A DNA stretch of 64,000 nt, taken from positions 68,694,660 through 68,758,659 of the forward strand of contig NC_092810.1 in assembly GCF_040954645.1 (NCBI RefSeq), written 5' to 3'. The position numbers and the translations under genes are program-made. A model generated the notes under the pieces. That model searched no databases and was not told the DNA's origin. It saw only the letters and a program-made list of their open reading frames with translations. Positions 25,260-36,060 of the stretch are shown here, one piece after another; the first letter of the stretch is position 1; every line of letters begins with the position of its first letter. This stretch comes from Diabrotica undecimpunctata (Eukaryota; Arthropoda; Insecta; Coleoptera; Chrysomelidae).

Positions 25260-25469
25260 TTAGTTTTTATTTTACGATCTTTTACATCATCGATTTACAC
25301 AGTTTATTTATTTATTTTAACAATTTTCTGTGTATTCGAAAATACATAAAATCCTGTTGATTAATATCCTTGTTATAGATTTTAATAAAGGTAGGCAGCC
25401 AATTTGCATAACATTTGAAACATAGCATGTTACATAGATTAATAGAAATTCCCATGTCACAAAATAACT

Positions 25470-26150
25470 TCGAGATAGAACTGAATAGCATTAAGTAAAT
25501 AACAGTAAACAGTGGGTACAACGAACACACAATAAATAAAATTTTAAATCTTAAACTACATAAGAAAGCCCTGAAATTAGTATTTCCACCACCAGAGAAA
25601 AACCCAGTACCTTCTGCTCAGTTATATATAGGTAAGATATCGACAAAAAGATAAAGATAAAAGATATCTAAATAGCCAAACACATAAAAAAAAGGAATAC
25701 CATCAGCTTTTAGAACCAACAACAACTTGGACAAATATATTAAGAACAAGATCCAAAAGAAAAAGCAATTACCCAGCGGTGTATACAAACTTAATGTGGC
25801 GACTGCCCAAAGACTTATATTGGTCAAACAGGTAGAACTTTTATAAAACGTATAGCAGAACATAAAAGGGCTTTCAATAATAGAAAACAGACTCTACCTA
25901 CGCACTTCACCTTTAATCATTCTTTTAATGACGAATTTCAAATTCTTCACATTCAAAATAAAGGCCTTAAGCTATCTATTAGAATCTATGGAAATAAACA
26001 AATTAAAAAATACAGACATAATTCTGAATGACCAACTTGAGATAAACAGTTCTCCCCTCCTCAACTTATTCAGTTAAAGACGTGTCAACACATACCAAAA
26101 ATAGATGACTTGAGAAAAGCACTCTGGCCGAAGCAGCTGTAGTGATAATA
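25470..26150 (+). pseudogene. Penelope-like element: RT end and GIY-YIG endonuclease
   Basis: The first part reads LNSIK, VNSGYNEHTINKIL, KLHKKALKLVFPPPEKNP, the linker after a Penelope-type RT. A frame-broken stretch leads to SGVYKLN (about 25780). After one frameshift, CGDCPKTYIGQTGRTFIKR then IAEHKRAFNNRKQT is the GIY-YIG nuclease core (here GVY...YIG, with R, H and K in place). The end reads FQILHIQNKGLKLSIRESME and INKLK. Penelope-like elements use this nuclease to nick target DNA for primed reverse transcription. The catalytic RT is not in this copy and the nuclease is frameshifted. Confidence 0.85.
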
Positions 26151-28650
26151 ATTTAAAATAAATTTTGTGGAAGTGTTGAAAACAAAAGTTTCCAGTGTTT
26201 TATTGTTAGATAAAATGAATTTCCATCAAGTAACGGTCGAATCCATCACTTATATATATATTTTAATATTTAATTTTAATATATTAGAATAAAGAAATAC
26301 TATTAAAAAAATGCGCTTCTTCCAGTTAATATCTTGTTTTGCTATATCATTCCTTAAACTAATTGTATACATATACGATTCTTCTCCGTAAGCTAGGTGC
26401 ATTTCTGCGTAGGCATCCACCGTTCATTGTGTTGTGTCAGATGAGATGTTAGGCAGTCAGGATCCAATTTTTTTATGTTTTGCACCAGAGCAAAGCATGT
26501 CATAACTATGGATTCGTACCCATTGGCAAATATTAGACAGCTCTTTTTACCTCCTACGTCTCACTTACCTATACCTTTCTTTTTAGTATTAGTTACTGAA
26601 AAGTACATCGTTTTCATCCTAATATATGTGCTCTAAGTATGCAATCATTTTTTTACTTATTCAAAAACTTATTTATATTCGAGATAATGCTTTCACTCGG
26701 TACATGCAAAGAAGAGGCCAAATGTAACACCTGTATATTGTATCTCAATATGAAATCAAATGTGCGATCGGTCAGAATAAAGTTTCAAGAAAGGATTTCA
26801 AGAAAGCATTTTATAGTAAAACTTGTTACACGATATTTACAGATAAATAAATCAATATATTGTTTTTTTTGTTAATAATTTCTTGCGTGATACCATTGAT
26901 TATAAACCACACTTGTGTGGTTTATAATCAATGGTGATACCTATGTGTACAATTGGTATAATGTACATCTATAAGAGATTGATTACACTTATAAATAATG
27001 TTAAATCTCTGTTAGTACTAAAACATAATGGATATTTGTAAATATCTTTAAGACATGTGATAACTATCGTTTTTCGGATTATCCATGTACCCAACTAAAC
27101 TCCGATCGGTATTTGGCACTAACCGGTATTTATGTATAAATATTTGACATTAGCCATTAGATGAACCACATATTGGTGAGTGTTTTTAAATTTTATTACA
27201 CATTTCTGGAAACTGCTTTTTTAAAGGTTTTTTTTTTTCATAAACTGGTTGAAATGCATTATGTTTTTAAATTGCTATTAATATGGTATTTTTTCAAGTC
27301 TAAAAAAATTGCACAAATTCACAAATCCGTAAAGCGTACAAGACATCTGATAAGGATATTATTATTCGAACAATATAGAAATATACAATGTGAAGTGTGT
27401 TAACTAACAGATAAATCTTTGAAATTCACTCGTATATTCAACCTGCATAATGTAAGTTGCGAACATAATGTGTTTCATATCCTCTTATGATTTATGCGGG
27501 CTCATTAGACGTAAACTAATTAATGTAAGTAGGTATCGACCATGTAGTAATGCTAAAATTAGCATATTATAGCTACAGGACGTATAAAAAAATCAATGAA
27601 TAGACACCATAAATATCGAGTCTTGGTAATTTTTAAGTCTACCAGTACGTTTTATATAATATCATCGCTCATTTACTGTCATGACAAAGAAAAACTAGGT
27701 GGTTTATGGCAGAACGGTGAAAGGAATGTTTTTAATTAGAGATCATTACTTACGCTTTGTAAAAACTCAAAAGTTTTCTGACCAATCTTGATTTTTATTT
27801 AGCCTTTAGATTAATTTCGCCACTAACTTTGGTTATTAGCTTATTAATCGTATTAACTTTGGGTATGACCATACTTATAACTATTTATAGATAATAAATT
27901 AAACTTGTAATCTATATTCTGATACAACAGACAACAATAATTATGGTAAAATTTAGTCATGCTGATTTTAAAAGGAGGAGCCACGGGCGCTAGACTGTCT
28001 GAATCTAAAAATCAATAACTAGATAAATACTTAGAAATATAGACAAGGCGAAAAGATGGAGTTAGTTCGGAAAAATATTCCCATAAAATTTTTTTGCATA
28101 ATCACTTTCCTGAGATACCCCAAAATAAGGTTCAAGAGGTCGCCCAGGCGAAAAGTTGTTTAAATGCATTCACTTTTTGAAGATATTGAAACCGTTTCAA
28201 TCCATTGTATGATATAAAACCATAGCTACCCAGGTTGAAAGTTAAGTCACCTGGATAACTCTTAAAAAATCTAATCAAAGCCTCGAAATATTTTGATAAA
28301 AGGTGACGGTTCGTGTAATCGATTTACGGAGTATGGAATGTGCCAGGTCTCTCAAAATAAATAAATAAATAAAAATATTAATATTATTATTAACTAAGGA
28401 CCTTAATATAAAAGCACTAATGTCGTCGCGTTAGCAGCGCCGCGTCGGCCCAACCAGACAGTGGTACTATCATGGAGTGAATTAAACGAACGACAATTTC
28501 GGCAATAAATGGCAAATGACAGACAACCAAAAAAATAATGATATTAACACCACACAAAAAAGAAAAAAACAAACGTTAAAACAAGCGTTAAAAAACAAAC
28601 TAACTGATTAAAAAAATAATATAAGTGAATATCTAAAAGTTTGGACTTAC
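26151..28650. other. Probable intron sequence with one perfect hairpin
   Basis: Apart from the palindrome at 26892-26935 I see no gene or named repeat. If the flanking exon calls are right, this is intron of the FAM107-like gene. Confidence 0.4.
26892..26935. repeat. Perfect 21-bp inverted repeat with 2-nt loop
   Basis: ACCATTGATTATAAACCAC and its exact complement meet around TT at 26913-26914. There are no mismatches over 21 bp. It could be a small MITE end-to-end palindrome. Confidence 0.9.
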
Positions 28651-28822
28651 ATTTTTTGATTAAATAATAGCTCCCTGTGAAGATTTTGTCGTTCAATGTT
28701 TTCCTTAACAGGATTTGGAAGTTTTTTGGGTATAATCAGTCCACCTTCGTTTAATATAGGTTCTGATGTTCGATCTGAATCGGGAATCATTGTGGATAGC
28801 TTTTCAAATTTTCTTAGTTTTA
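28651..28822 (-). CDS. FAM107/DUF1151-like protein, internal coding exon
   Basis: The minus-strand segment is bounded by a good acceptor (TTCTTATTTACAG, ending 28823) and donor (GTAAGTCC, starting 28650). It is open in one frame: KLRKFEKLSTMIPDSDRTSE, then GLIIPKKLPNPVKENIERQN and LHRELLFNQK. The segment PKKLxNPVK...LHRELLxNxK is the conserved core of FAM107 (DUF1151) proteins, small coiled-coil, actin-associated proteins in animals. Entry is after one base of a codon; exit is after two. Unlike its surroundings it has no stops or frameshifts, which argues for a live cellular gene. I could not find the next exon, expected to the left. Confidence 0.7.
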
Positions 28823-30229
28823 CTGTAAATAAGAAAGAAAGAATTAAAATAATAAAATTAAAAATTAAATAAAATAAATTTAAAGTAACAAATATAATGT
28901 CATAATTATGATTTCAGAAGAATAAAATAGTGTTAGGTACGTTGTTCTGTGGGTTTAGAGATTAAGTGAAGCACAACGTGGTTTAACTAACTTTATTTGA
29001 CTCAAAAACTCACTCAATTAATTACAAATATACTTTTGGACTCTTAGAACAGGAGTTATGATGATTTAAACAATGAAAATCTGGTTAGAACCTTCGGTTT
29101 TCCGGATATTTCGCCATTTTTTTAGCCGGTTTGTATTATATTTCTAGTTAAATTATTATTCAACTAACTTTTTTCTTTTTTTCAACCAAGTTGAACCATA
29201 GATTTGGCCCTGTGAACCACTTAGGCTAAGTAATATGAATCAAAAATTGCTCTTAATAAATAGAAATGTCTTGACATTTTTTTTTGCTCTTTTAACGATA
29301 TTTGAAGTCTGAAATATATTTTATCGTATGGAGATTATCGTTTCCACACATGATGAATTTCAGAAATCAATTTGAGAAAAAATATTTTCGATTTTTCGCT
29401 CTTTCGAAAAGTCTTTTAGTTCCGGGGCAGCAGTATTCAGTACTCAAAACAACTCAAAAATTAAGTTATATTTTTTTAGCGTTGATGAAGTATCTGACAG
29501 GTATTCAAACTAACATGAATTGAAAACTACAGTTGAGTTTATCTGAACTAACAAAATATTAAACATGTTCAATAACAATATAGTTATTTATTATAAGATT
29601 TGATAGCAATTTTTTACGTAACCAGAATATAATCAAATATCACCCTTTATTTCAGCAATTTTTTATTTATGTTTCAAATGTTTCAAGTTGATATTGATTG
29701 TTTTAATTTTTGTTGTATTTATTTATTGTAATTGTCTTCAATATTTAATAAATTAAAATAAAAAATTGCATTGTACCAATAGTTTCTTTGTTTCTATTAT
29801 AATTTTTTTTACCTGAGACAATTAAATTTTTTAAAATCTCGTTAAACTAGTAGATTGCGTACAAAGTTTTTTTTATTGCATATACTAGAAAGAAACACAT
29901 TCAAGTACATATTTCTAGGTAATTTCAAGACCTTTATTTCGGGCATATTTATAATTTAAAAAATAATTTTTAAGGAATGTTAAAGTGAGAAACAGCAATG
30001 TTAAAAGGGAGAGAAAGTTAAGACTTTTCATATTAGTATTTCGAGCTGAACCCCAATCAATTTCAATTATTCCATAATATGTAGGAATACTATAGTAAAT
30101 CACGTACATTACAGATGTTGAGACTTTAATACTTTAAATATTGTATGTAGCGTAGGTACACGCTATACTTTGCATGAGCGTTCAATGTACATATATATGT
30201 GTGATACTGTAAACTGTATGTGAGTAATA
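28823..30229. other. Probable intron; no recognisable feature
   Basis: AT-rich, no supported gene. Confidence 0.4.
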
Positions 30230-31072
30230 CACACTTTACACTACATGATTTATCATGTGATTTGGTCATGAAGTGAAATTTACATGTTTATACTGTGTGA
30301 TTTGTCATATGATTTTGTCTTTTGTCATAAGCACTGACATGCGGCTCGTCATAGCTTGTCACAGGAGAATAGGACGGTACCTATTCTGCATGATAAAATC
30401 ATATGATTTTCGGTATTAATACGGGTAACACCAACATATTTAAATATCGCCTTATTCTTATATCAATTCAGCAACATTCCCTTACCGAGAGACAACATTC
30501 TTTATTTATTTATTTATTGTTTGTTGCATTGATATTGAACCTATTATCTAATATGTGCTCGTATTTTTCTTTTATTATTTATTTAGCTTATTTTATTCTT
30601 AGTTTAGTGTTTTATAGTCTTCTTAGTCATAATTTTAGTTTAGTTTCTTTTTTAATTATTTTTAATTTGGTATAATATCAACACTAAATTTGATATACCT
30701 TGTCCACGATTTCTTCGTAAGAGCCACCTGCGAGCCCAAAGGCGTCTGATCTTTTTTTTCTTACTGCTGTACGCTGTACACAGTTGTTGCCGGTGTATTA
30801 TTATTAAAAGTCAGGAAGCCAATGCAATCAAAGATTTATTTTCCATTATAATGGTTACAAAATCTAATAGTTGATACCTATACTGTGTCTAATATCTCTA
30901 TGACCATAAACAAAAAGAAAAATCAATAAAACCTCACTCATTGTCACTCATATCATAAGTCATAACTTATCATGCAGTGTAAACACGATTTTTTAAAATA
31001 TCATAAAAACGAGGAATCATAACAAATCTCATATGATATTGTCATATGATAAAATCATATAGTGTAAAGTAT
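30230..31072. mobile_element. Non-autonomous TIR element (about 840 bp)
   Basis: ACTTTACACTACATGATTT near 30232 is answered in inverse at 31070 (outward CTTTACACTATATGATTTT). Both are followed inward by (T)ATCATRTGA motifs. There is no transposase. The target duplication is unclear, so the superfamily is open. Confidence 0.55.
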
Positions 31073-31263
31073 ACTTAAGCTCTTGTGCGAGACAAGAGCG
31101 AGTAGCTTGGCCCAGTGTTACCAGACCTAGGGAATTTTTCCTATACCTAGGGAAAAAGGAATTTTTATTCAATTCTATGAAAAATCTAGGGAATTCTTAA
31201 TATTTGACTAAGACTTTTTTAAAAAATCTGTTGGATTTAATAAACTTTCCAAAAATGTACATA

Positions 31264-33256
31264 CAGTAGAGCGTCTTATCAAATTGTTCGGATTATCGAA
31301 CATGTGTTCTAAATACAAAGCTCATAAACATAGTACATATGTACATACGTTTTAGTTACAAGGAATAAAACACCTGCATAATAAACAAATATATTGTATG
31401 TATTTCTGCATCCATCCATATGTATACATGAGAGATCAATAGATACATATGTAATAAGTTTAATTTGTTACATGAATATAATCTGAGATCTTTTTTTGAA
31501 CTACTGTGACTGCCCTTTTCTTTGCTGCCAAATCGCGGATTCTTTTCAGCACTAGCAACTGCGCCGAATTAGACTTAGGGTGGTTCTCGGACCACTTCAT
31601 AGCAGTTTCCAATGAGTTAAATGCATCGGAATGTGAAGGCTTTGGATCATCATTATCATTTTCATCGTCGCTTCGCTGCTATCCTCGTCGTTATCGTCAA
31701 CCATATTAGAAACGATATCGACAATTTCATCGTCCTCATAAATTTGATGTCCTTGTAGATTATGATCGAATTTGAGCCATTCATTAACATCCTGTTCGTC
31801 ACATTCTTCGAAACCAGGTATATTTTGACATATTGCAGCGATATCTGTCATATTTTCGCCCTGAACGCTTTCGATTTGTTTGTCATCTTGTATTTTCCAT
31901 AATTTATTCCATCCATTTTTTAAATTTTCATTAGTCAAACTGTCCCACGAGTCTATCTTCGTCTCGTTCAGCAATAAGCAAACGTTGTAACACTTGCTTT
32001 CGGTACAGTTTCTTACATTTAACAATGATTCCCTGATCCATGGATTGTAAAAGAGCCGTTATATTGGGAAAAAACATCACTACAAAATCTTCGTCAACTG
32101 CGTTTAAACGGTCTAATCCAGGATGAGTCGGCGGATTGTCAATAAGCAGTAATACTTTTCCCGTCTTCCCTTCTTTCTCCCTGTGTTTCTTTACTTCGGG
32201 TATAAACATCTTAGAAAATCACTCCATGAAGATTTCCGAATCCATTTAAGTACTTTTTTGTCCTCTATATGGGACAGGAAGACATGCGATGTTTTTGAAG
32301 CAACGCGGTTTCTTGCTTTTGCCTATTACCAGCAAATGAAGAGCATGCGTGCCACTTGCGTTTGAACATACCATGGCTGTAATTCTGTCCTTGCTTACTT
32401 TATAACCAGAAGCTTTTTTTCTCGACGAGATGCGAGGGATTTGCTTGGGAGCGCACGCCAATTTATAGATGTTTCCGTCTGCATTATAAACGTCATCCCT
32501 TGAATATTTTTAAGATATTACGAGCTCTCTGAATTTCATTTTAAATGCTTCTGCTGCACCACTGTCACCCGACAGATTTTCTCATTCAATTTTTAGTCCT
32601 CTAATGTCGTGCCGCATTTTAAAATTTTTTAACCATTCGGTACTTGCTTTGAAGTTGGTGGGCCCATTCAGCTTTTTATTTAATTGCAGGGCTTTTTCCC
32701 AGGAGTGGCCTAGATATTGGTTCGCCCAAACTACGCCTCTGAGTAAACCATAAATAAACAGAATCTTCCAACTTTATGTTTTGTGAAGTTTTTAGCGTTT
32801 TCCTACATTTTGGACCATCATCCGAATCGAGTTTTGTCGTATAATGTAGTATAGATGCCCGTTTGTTTTTAATATCGGTAATTGTCGCCTTCCCTACGCC
32901 ATATAACCTGGCCAGGTTTGATCCAGATTCTCCTTTTTCCAGTTAATTTAAAATCTCAATTTTTTTCAATCGTTAGGGTTGTACGTTTTCTTTTCCTGCT
33001 CACTGAGTCAGCCATTATGTATGTAGTACTTTTGCGATATCAAATCACATACACACACTCACGACACAACAAATGAAGCTTTCACAAATTTAACACGTGA
33101 ATCGTAATTTAACGATCGCAACGAGGTACGTTTGCAGTCGAGAATTGAATTTATTTAATTTCGGTCCTCGATCATATTTTTTAATTTTAAAATTTTTTTG
33201 CGTTCGAATTAGAGAAAGTTCGAATTACCAGGGTTCGGATTATCGACGCTCTACTG
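31264..33256 (-). mobile_element. pogo/jerky-like transposon, copy 2 (1993 bp)
   Basis: Perfect 12-bp inverted ends CAGTAGAGCGTC lie at 31264 and 33256 with TA on both sides (31262-31263, 33257-33258). Further inside, both ends share TTCGGATTATCGA. It carries a broken transposase on the minus strand. Confidence 0.93.
31597..33015 (-). pseudogene. pogo/jerky-like transposase, broken
   Basis: The ATG at 33015 gives MADSVSRKRKRTTLTIEK, then a stop in an A-rich run where the helix-turn-helix should continue. Later pieces are VYNADGNIYKLACAPKQIP (D1; G-N replaces the usual E-T), ITAMVCSNASGTHALHLLV, LLLIDNPPTHPGLDRLN (D2) and LLQSMDQGIIVKCKK (D3). The C-terminal part is acidic (EECDEQDVNEWLKFDHNL). 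Frames change near 32230 and 32030. It has the same domain order as the pogo gene at 1929-3465, but the two differ enough to be separate families. Confidence 0.85.
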
Positions 33257-33509
33257 TATATCATCTGCTTGGAAATCGTATTATTCAGGGAATCACTGAA
33301 TTCTGTTCATGTGATTCCCCGTATAGAGTGGTGATATTTCACGAACTACGAATTACGTCGGGGATCCACCTGGGCTAAAATATCTTAATACTTTGATATT
33401 CTTACCTCTTACCTCACAAATTCATGAACAACAAATAATACCAATCGCACAGAATGAACATTCATAACCAAAAGTCCTTATTTATTCTTCAAACAATTAA
33501 AAAACCAAT

Positions 33510-33608
33510 ATTTCTAACTTCTTATGAGACAAATACACACAAACTAGAAATGTTTGGAAAGGTTTTTAAAATGTCCACTCATTCTGGCGTCAGACTTGGG
33601 TAGTCCAT
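33510..33608. repeat. About 98-bp repeat, copy 2 (copy 1 at 3888-3985)
   Basis: TAACTTCTTATGAGACAAAT through GGCGTCAGACTTGGGTAGTC. It lies about 250 bp to the right of the second pogo element. CTAGGGAA motifs flank the pogo on both sides (31130-31200 and 33640-33690), suggesting a host repeat that the pogo split. Confidence 0.6.
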
Positions 33609-33656
33609 TCTAGGATTTTAGGCTAAATATGGTTGTCAAGTTGTTAGGCAAATCTA

Positions 33657-34199
33657 GGGAAATTTTGGCAAATATTCTAGGGAATTAAAAAAAATCATCT
33701 GGCTACCCTCGCTCTCGCTTGGCCTTGTGGGCGGAGCGTCAGAGGTTTGTGAGACACCGTAAGAGTAGCACCGCACTGTAGTATGTAATTAAGTATTGTA
33801 GGCAATAAAGCATCTTTATTATTGTAAATAAATAGAAGTGTTCTCAGTTTATTTCTCACCAACAGCAGATAAAGTGTTACTTGGTGACAATTTGTGGATC
33901 ATTTTCTGTCTTATTTTAAAAGACCCTGTTTTGTATTTTATTCTGAAGAATAAAGTAATCTGAAAATGCTTTTGTTTTTAACTACTGAAAATACGTGGCA
34001 ATATATTTTCAATATAAAATTTTTTTAATTTTGGCAATATTTGCTTCCAATATTTATTAGTCGGTGTAGTTTAGTATGCGCAGGTATCAGTATTAAGTAT
34101 ACGATAAATAACGATACATAAATAATAATAATAGTAATCATAAAAATATTGTTTGAATATCTTAAAAATTCTGACATGAAAAAAAAGTTTCTAGTACAT
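33657..34199. other. No firm feature; LTR-like pieces
   Basis: GCAATAAAGC (about 33801) and TTGGTGACAATTTGTGG (about 33881) resemble an LTR end and primer site, but no matching start is seen. Confidence 0.3.
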
Positions 34200-35720
34200 T
34201 TATAAACTAATGTAAATATGTACCTTATCAACAATAAAACCCATAGGTGTCCAAACAATAAAGTAGCAATATTTTTTCTGAGCTAGTGCTAGCTGCCCTT
34301 GAACTTGATAAAAATAATTATCGGTGTGTTTTAATTTAAAAGTATTTTCTTCGTGTGTTAGGTTTTTTTTTTTTAATTCAACAGCTTCTTCTGGGGTCAA
34401 CTTACAAGCTGAATAGGGACATTTTACTTCTACGATATGATCGTCATCAATAATTCCATCCGGACTCGCTGCAAGAAACGGATTTTCTGCAGAAATGAAT
34501 AATCCACATTCGCGTACTTTTAAATTATATTTTGCTTCAAATACCCACCTCAGCCTGAGGCTGTCAAACGATTGTGCCTGTATTCTTTCCACAAAAAATT
34601 TGTAGATTGGCCCCTGGTAGATTGTTCTATTTTTGCAATCTCTCCTCATTACTTTTTTGTAAGGATTCCAAAAAACTCTCTTTCTCGCTTGTTGGTATTT
34701 CTATATCTAATGCACCGTAATTTTTATCAGCTGGTGCAATTTTTCTTTTTTTCTATATTACTGGGTGTAATTCTCTACGCAGTCTTCTTTTGTTCCCTAC
34801 CCTTTTGATTTGATCTATGTATTTGTTTGTATATTTTCCTGGACTTTTCATGGTCATTTTCTTATGTAATTATGTAGGTCACTAAAGTAATGTTCTCTTT
34901 CATTGAATGATATCGCTGCAGCTTTACACCGTGTATCGTAGCTACCTCTCAAAATAAAATTAATTCTATTACCCCCAACAAACTTTGAAATCACAGAGCT
35001 ATATGTTTCTGCTGCATTATTATTCATATTCAACAATAAGCTATGAGTATGTTGAATTAGTCTGTTTCCACACGAGAGAATGTCATTCAATAATCCGCAT
35101 TCTTCTAATTTGATAACAAAGTTTATTTCGTTTTCTTTGGATCCTTTACAAAAATATTGATCGCAGTTTGTATGTTGTCCAAAGACATGGTACGGACAAT
35201 TTTTTATGTCTTTTATTAAGTTTTTCATTTGAATTTCTGTACTATTTGTTTCATTTCGTCTGTAGACTATCGCTGTTTTGATTCCTAGTCTTAATCTCAG
35301 TCTACTAGACAAACGTTTTCTTAGTTCTGGCGCCACAGGTTTCATTTTAGTTGAATTTTTTTTTGCTGCCAAATCTCTTAATTTACTGCAATAATTGCGT
35401 AAAAGGTGATTTATGCATTCAATTTTTTTTATTAAAATATTTGGACCATATGGTTTTTTAATGCATAATGAATTATATACACTACTATCTCCATCACCCA
35501 CTAACTGTATGTATTTTAATCGATGCATCTCCACACTTCTTTTAAAACCTTCAACTATAATATCAGTTTCCATGGACGTGGATGATCCTTCCCAATTTTT
35601 AGAACATGTATGGGATTTAACTGTTTCATTTTTTGTTGCAGCTCTCGCGCATATATTACAGTATTTATTTCTTGTAGCAACAAATAAAATCTTTCCAGTT
35701 TTGGCACCGACTACCTTTCC
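34200..35720 (-). pseudogene. Mutator-like transposase domain plus YqaJ-like nuclease
   Basis: Two long minus-strand frames. From about 35720 to 34854 the frame reads VVGAKTGKILFVATRNKYCN and ICARAATKN, then STSMETDIIVEGFKRSVEMH, LVGDGDSSVYN (likely catalytic D), KIECINHLLRNYCSKLRDL and SGNRLIQHTHSLL-like blocks. This resembles the Mutator-like transposase domain of insect element proteins. After a broken linker (CPGKYTNKYIDQIKRVGNKR in another frame), 34649-34200 carries a PD-(D/E)XK nuclease of YqaJ type: ENPFLAASPDGIIDDDHIVE, VKCPYSA (D...E-x-K) and FYQVQGQLALA (Q). The frame break between the parts suggests a pseudogene, though an intron is possible. The N-terminus is missing. Confidence 0.7.
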
Positions 35721-35744
35721 TTTCTACCTTTAATGGTCTATCCT

Positions 35745-36060
35745 TCTGAGGCTATGGGTAGTAATAGCGATGCTAGATATTAAAAATGCCTGTAATAGAG
35801 CAAATTGGGAAATGATAATCGAAAGAATGAAAGACATGAATATACTTACATATCTAATAAACATAAGGCATGACTATCTATCAAACAGAAAAATAAAAGG
35901 AATTGTTGTAGATAGCGTCGGAATTGCTCAGAAATCGGTGTTGTGACCGAATGTGGAACCTCATGTTAAACATTGTATTGGAGTTACAGTTTGGGGAAGG
36001 AGTCAAAGCAGTCGCTTTTAGAAACGAAATGAAAATTTGGATCTCTACAACTCTGAGGAT
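35745..36060 (+). pseudogene. R1/I-type LINE reverse transcriptase fragment
   Basis: The frame VVIAMLDIKNACNRANWEMI then LINIRHDYLSNRKIKGIVVD holds the first palm motif (D-x-x-N-A) and the YL..R block. GIAQKSVL stands where GVPQGSVL is expected. A frameshift gives WNLMLNIVLELQFGEGVKAV. It breaks off before the FADD box. Confidence 0.7.

Noticed and set aside
30403..30675. 90-residue hydrophobic frame that could be a membrane protein
   Set aside because: Composition follows the AT-rich DNA; no homologous motif, and it lies inside a TIR element.
31506..31709. 67-residue plus-strand frame
   Set aside because: Antisense of the pogo transposase C-terminus.
33720..33900. Solo LTR with TTGGTGACA primer-like site
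   Set aside because: An AATAAA is present, but no start, inverted ends or target duplication could be found.
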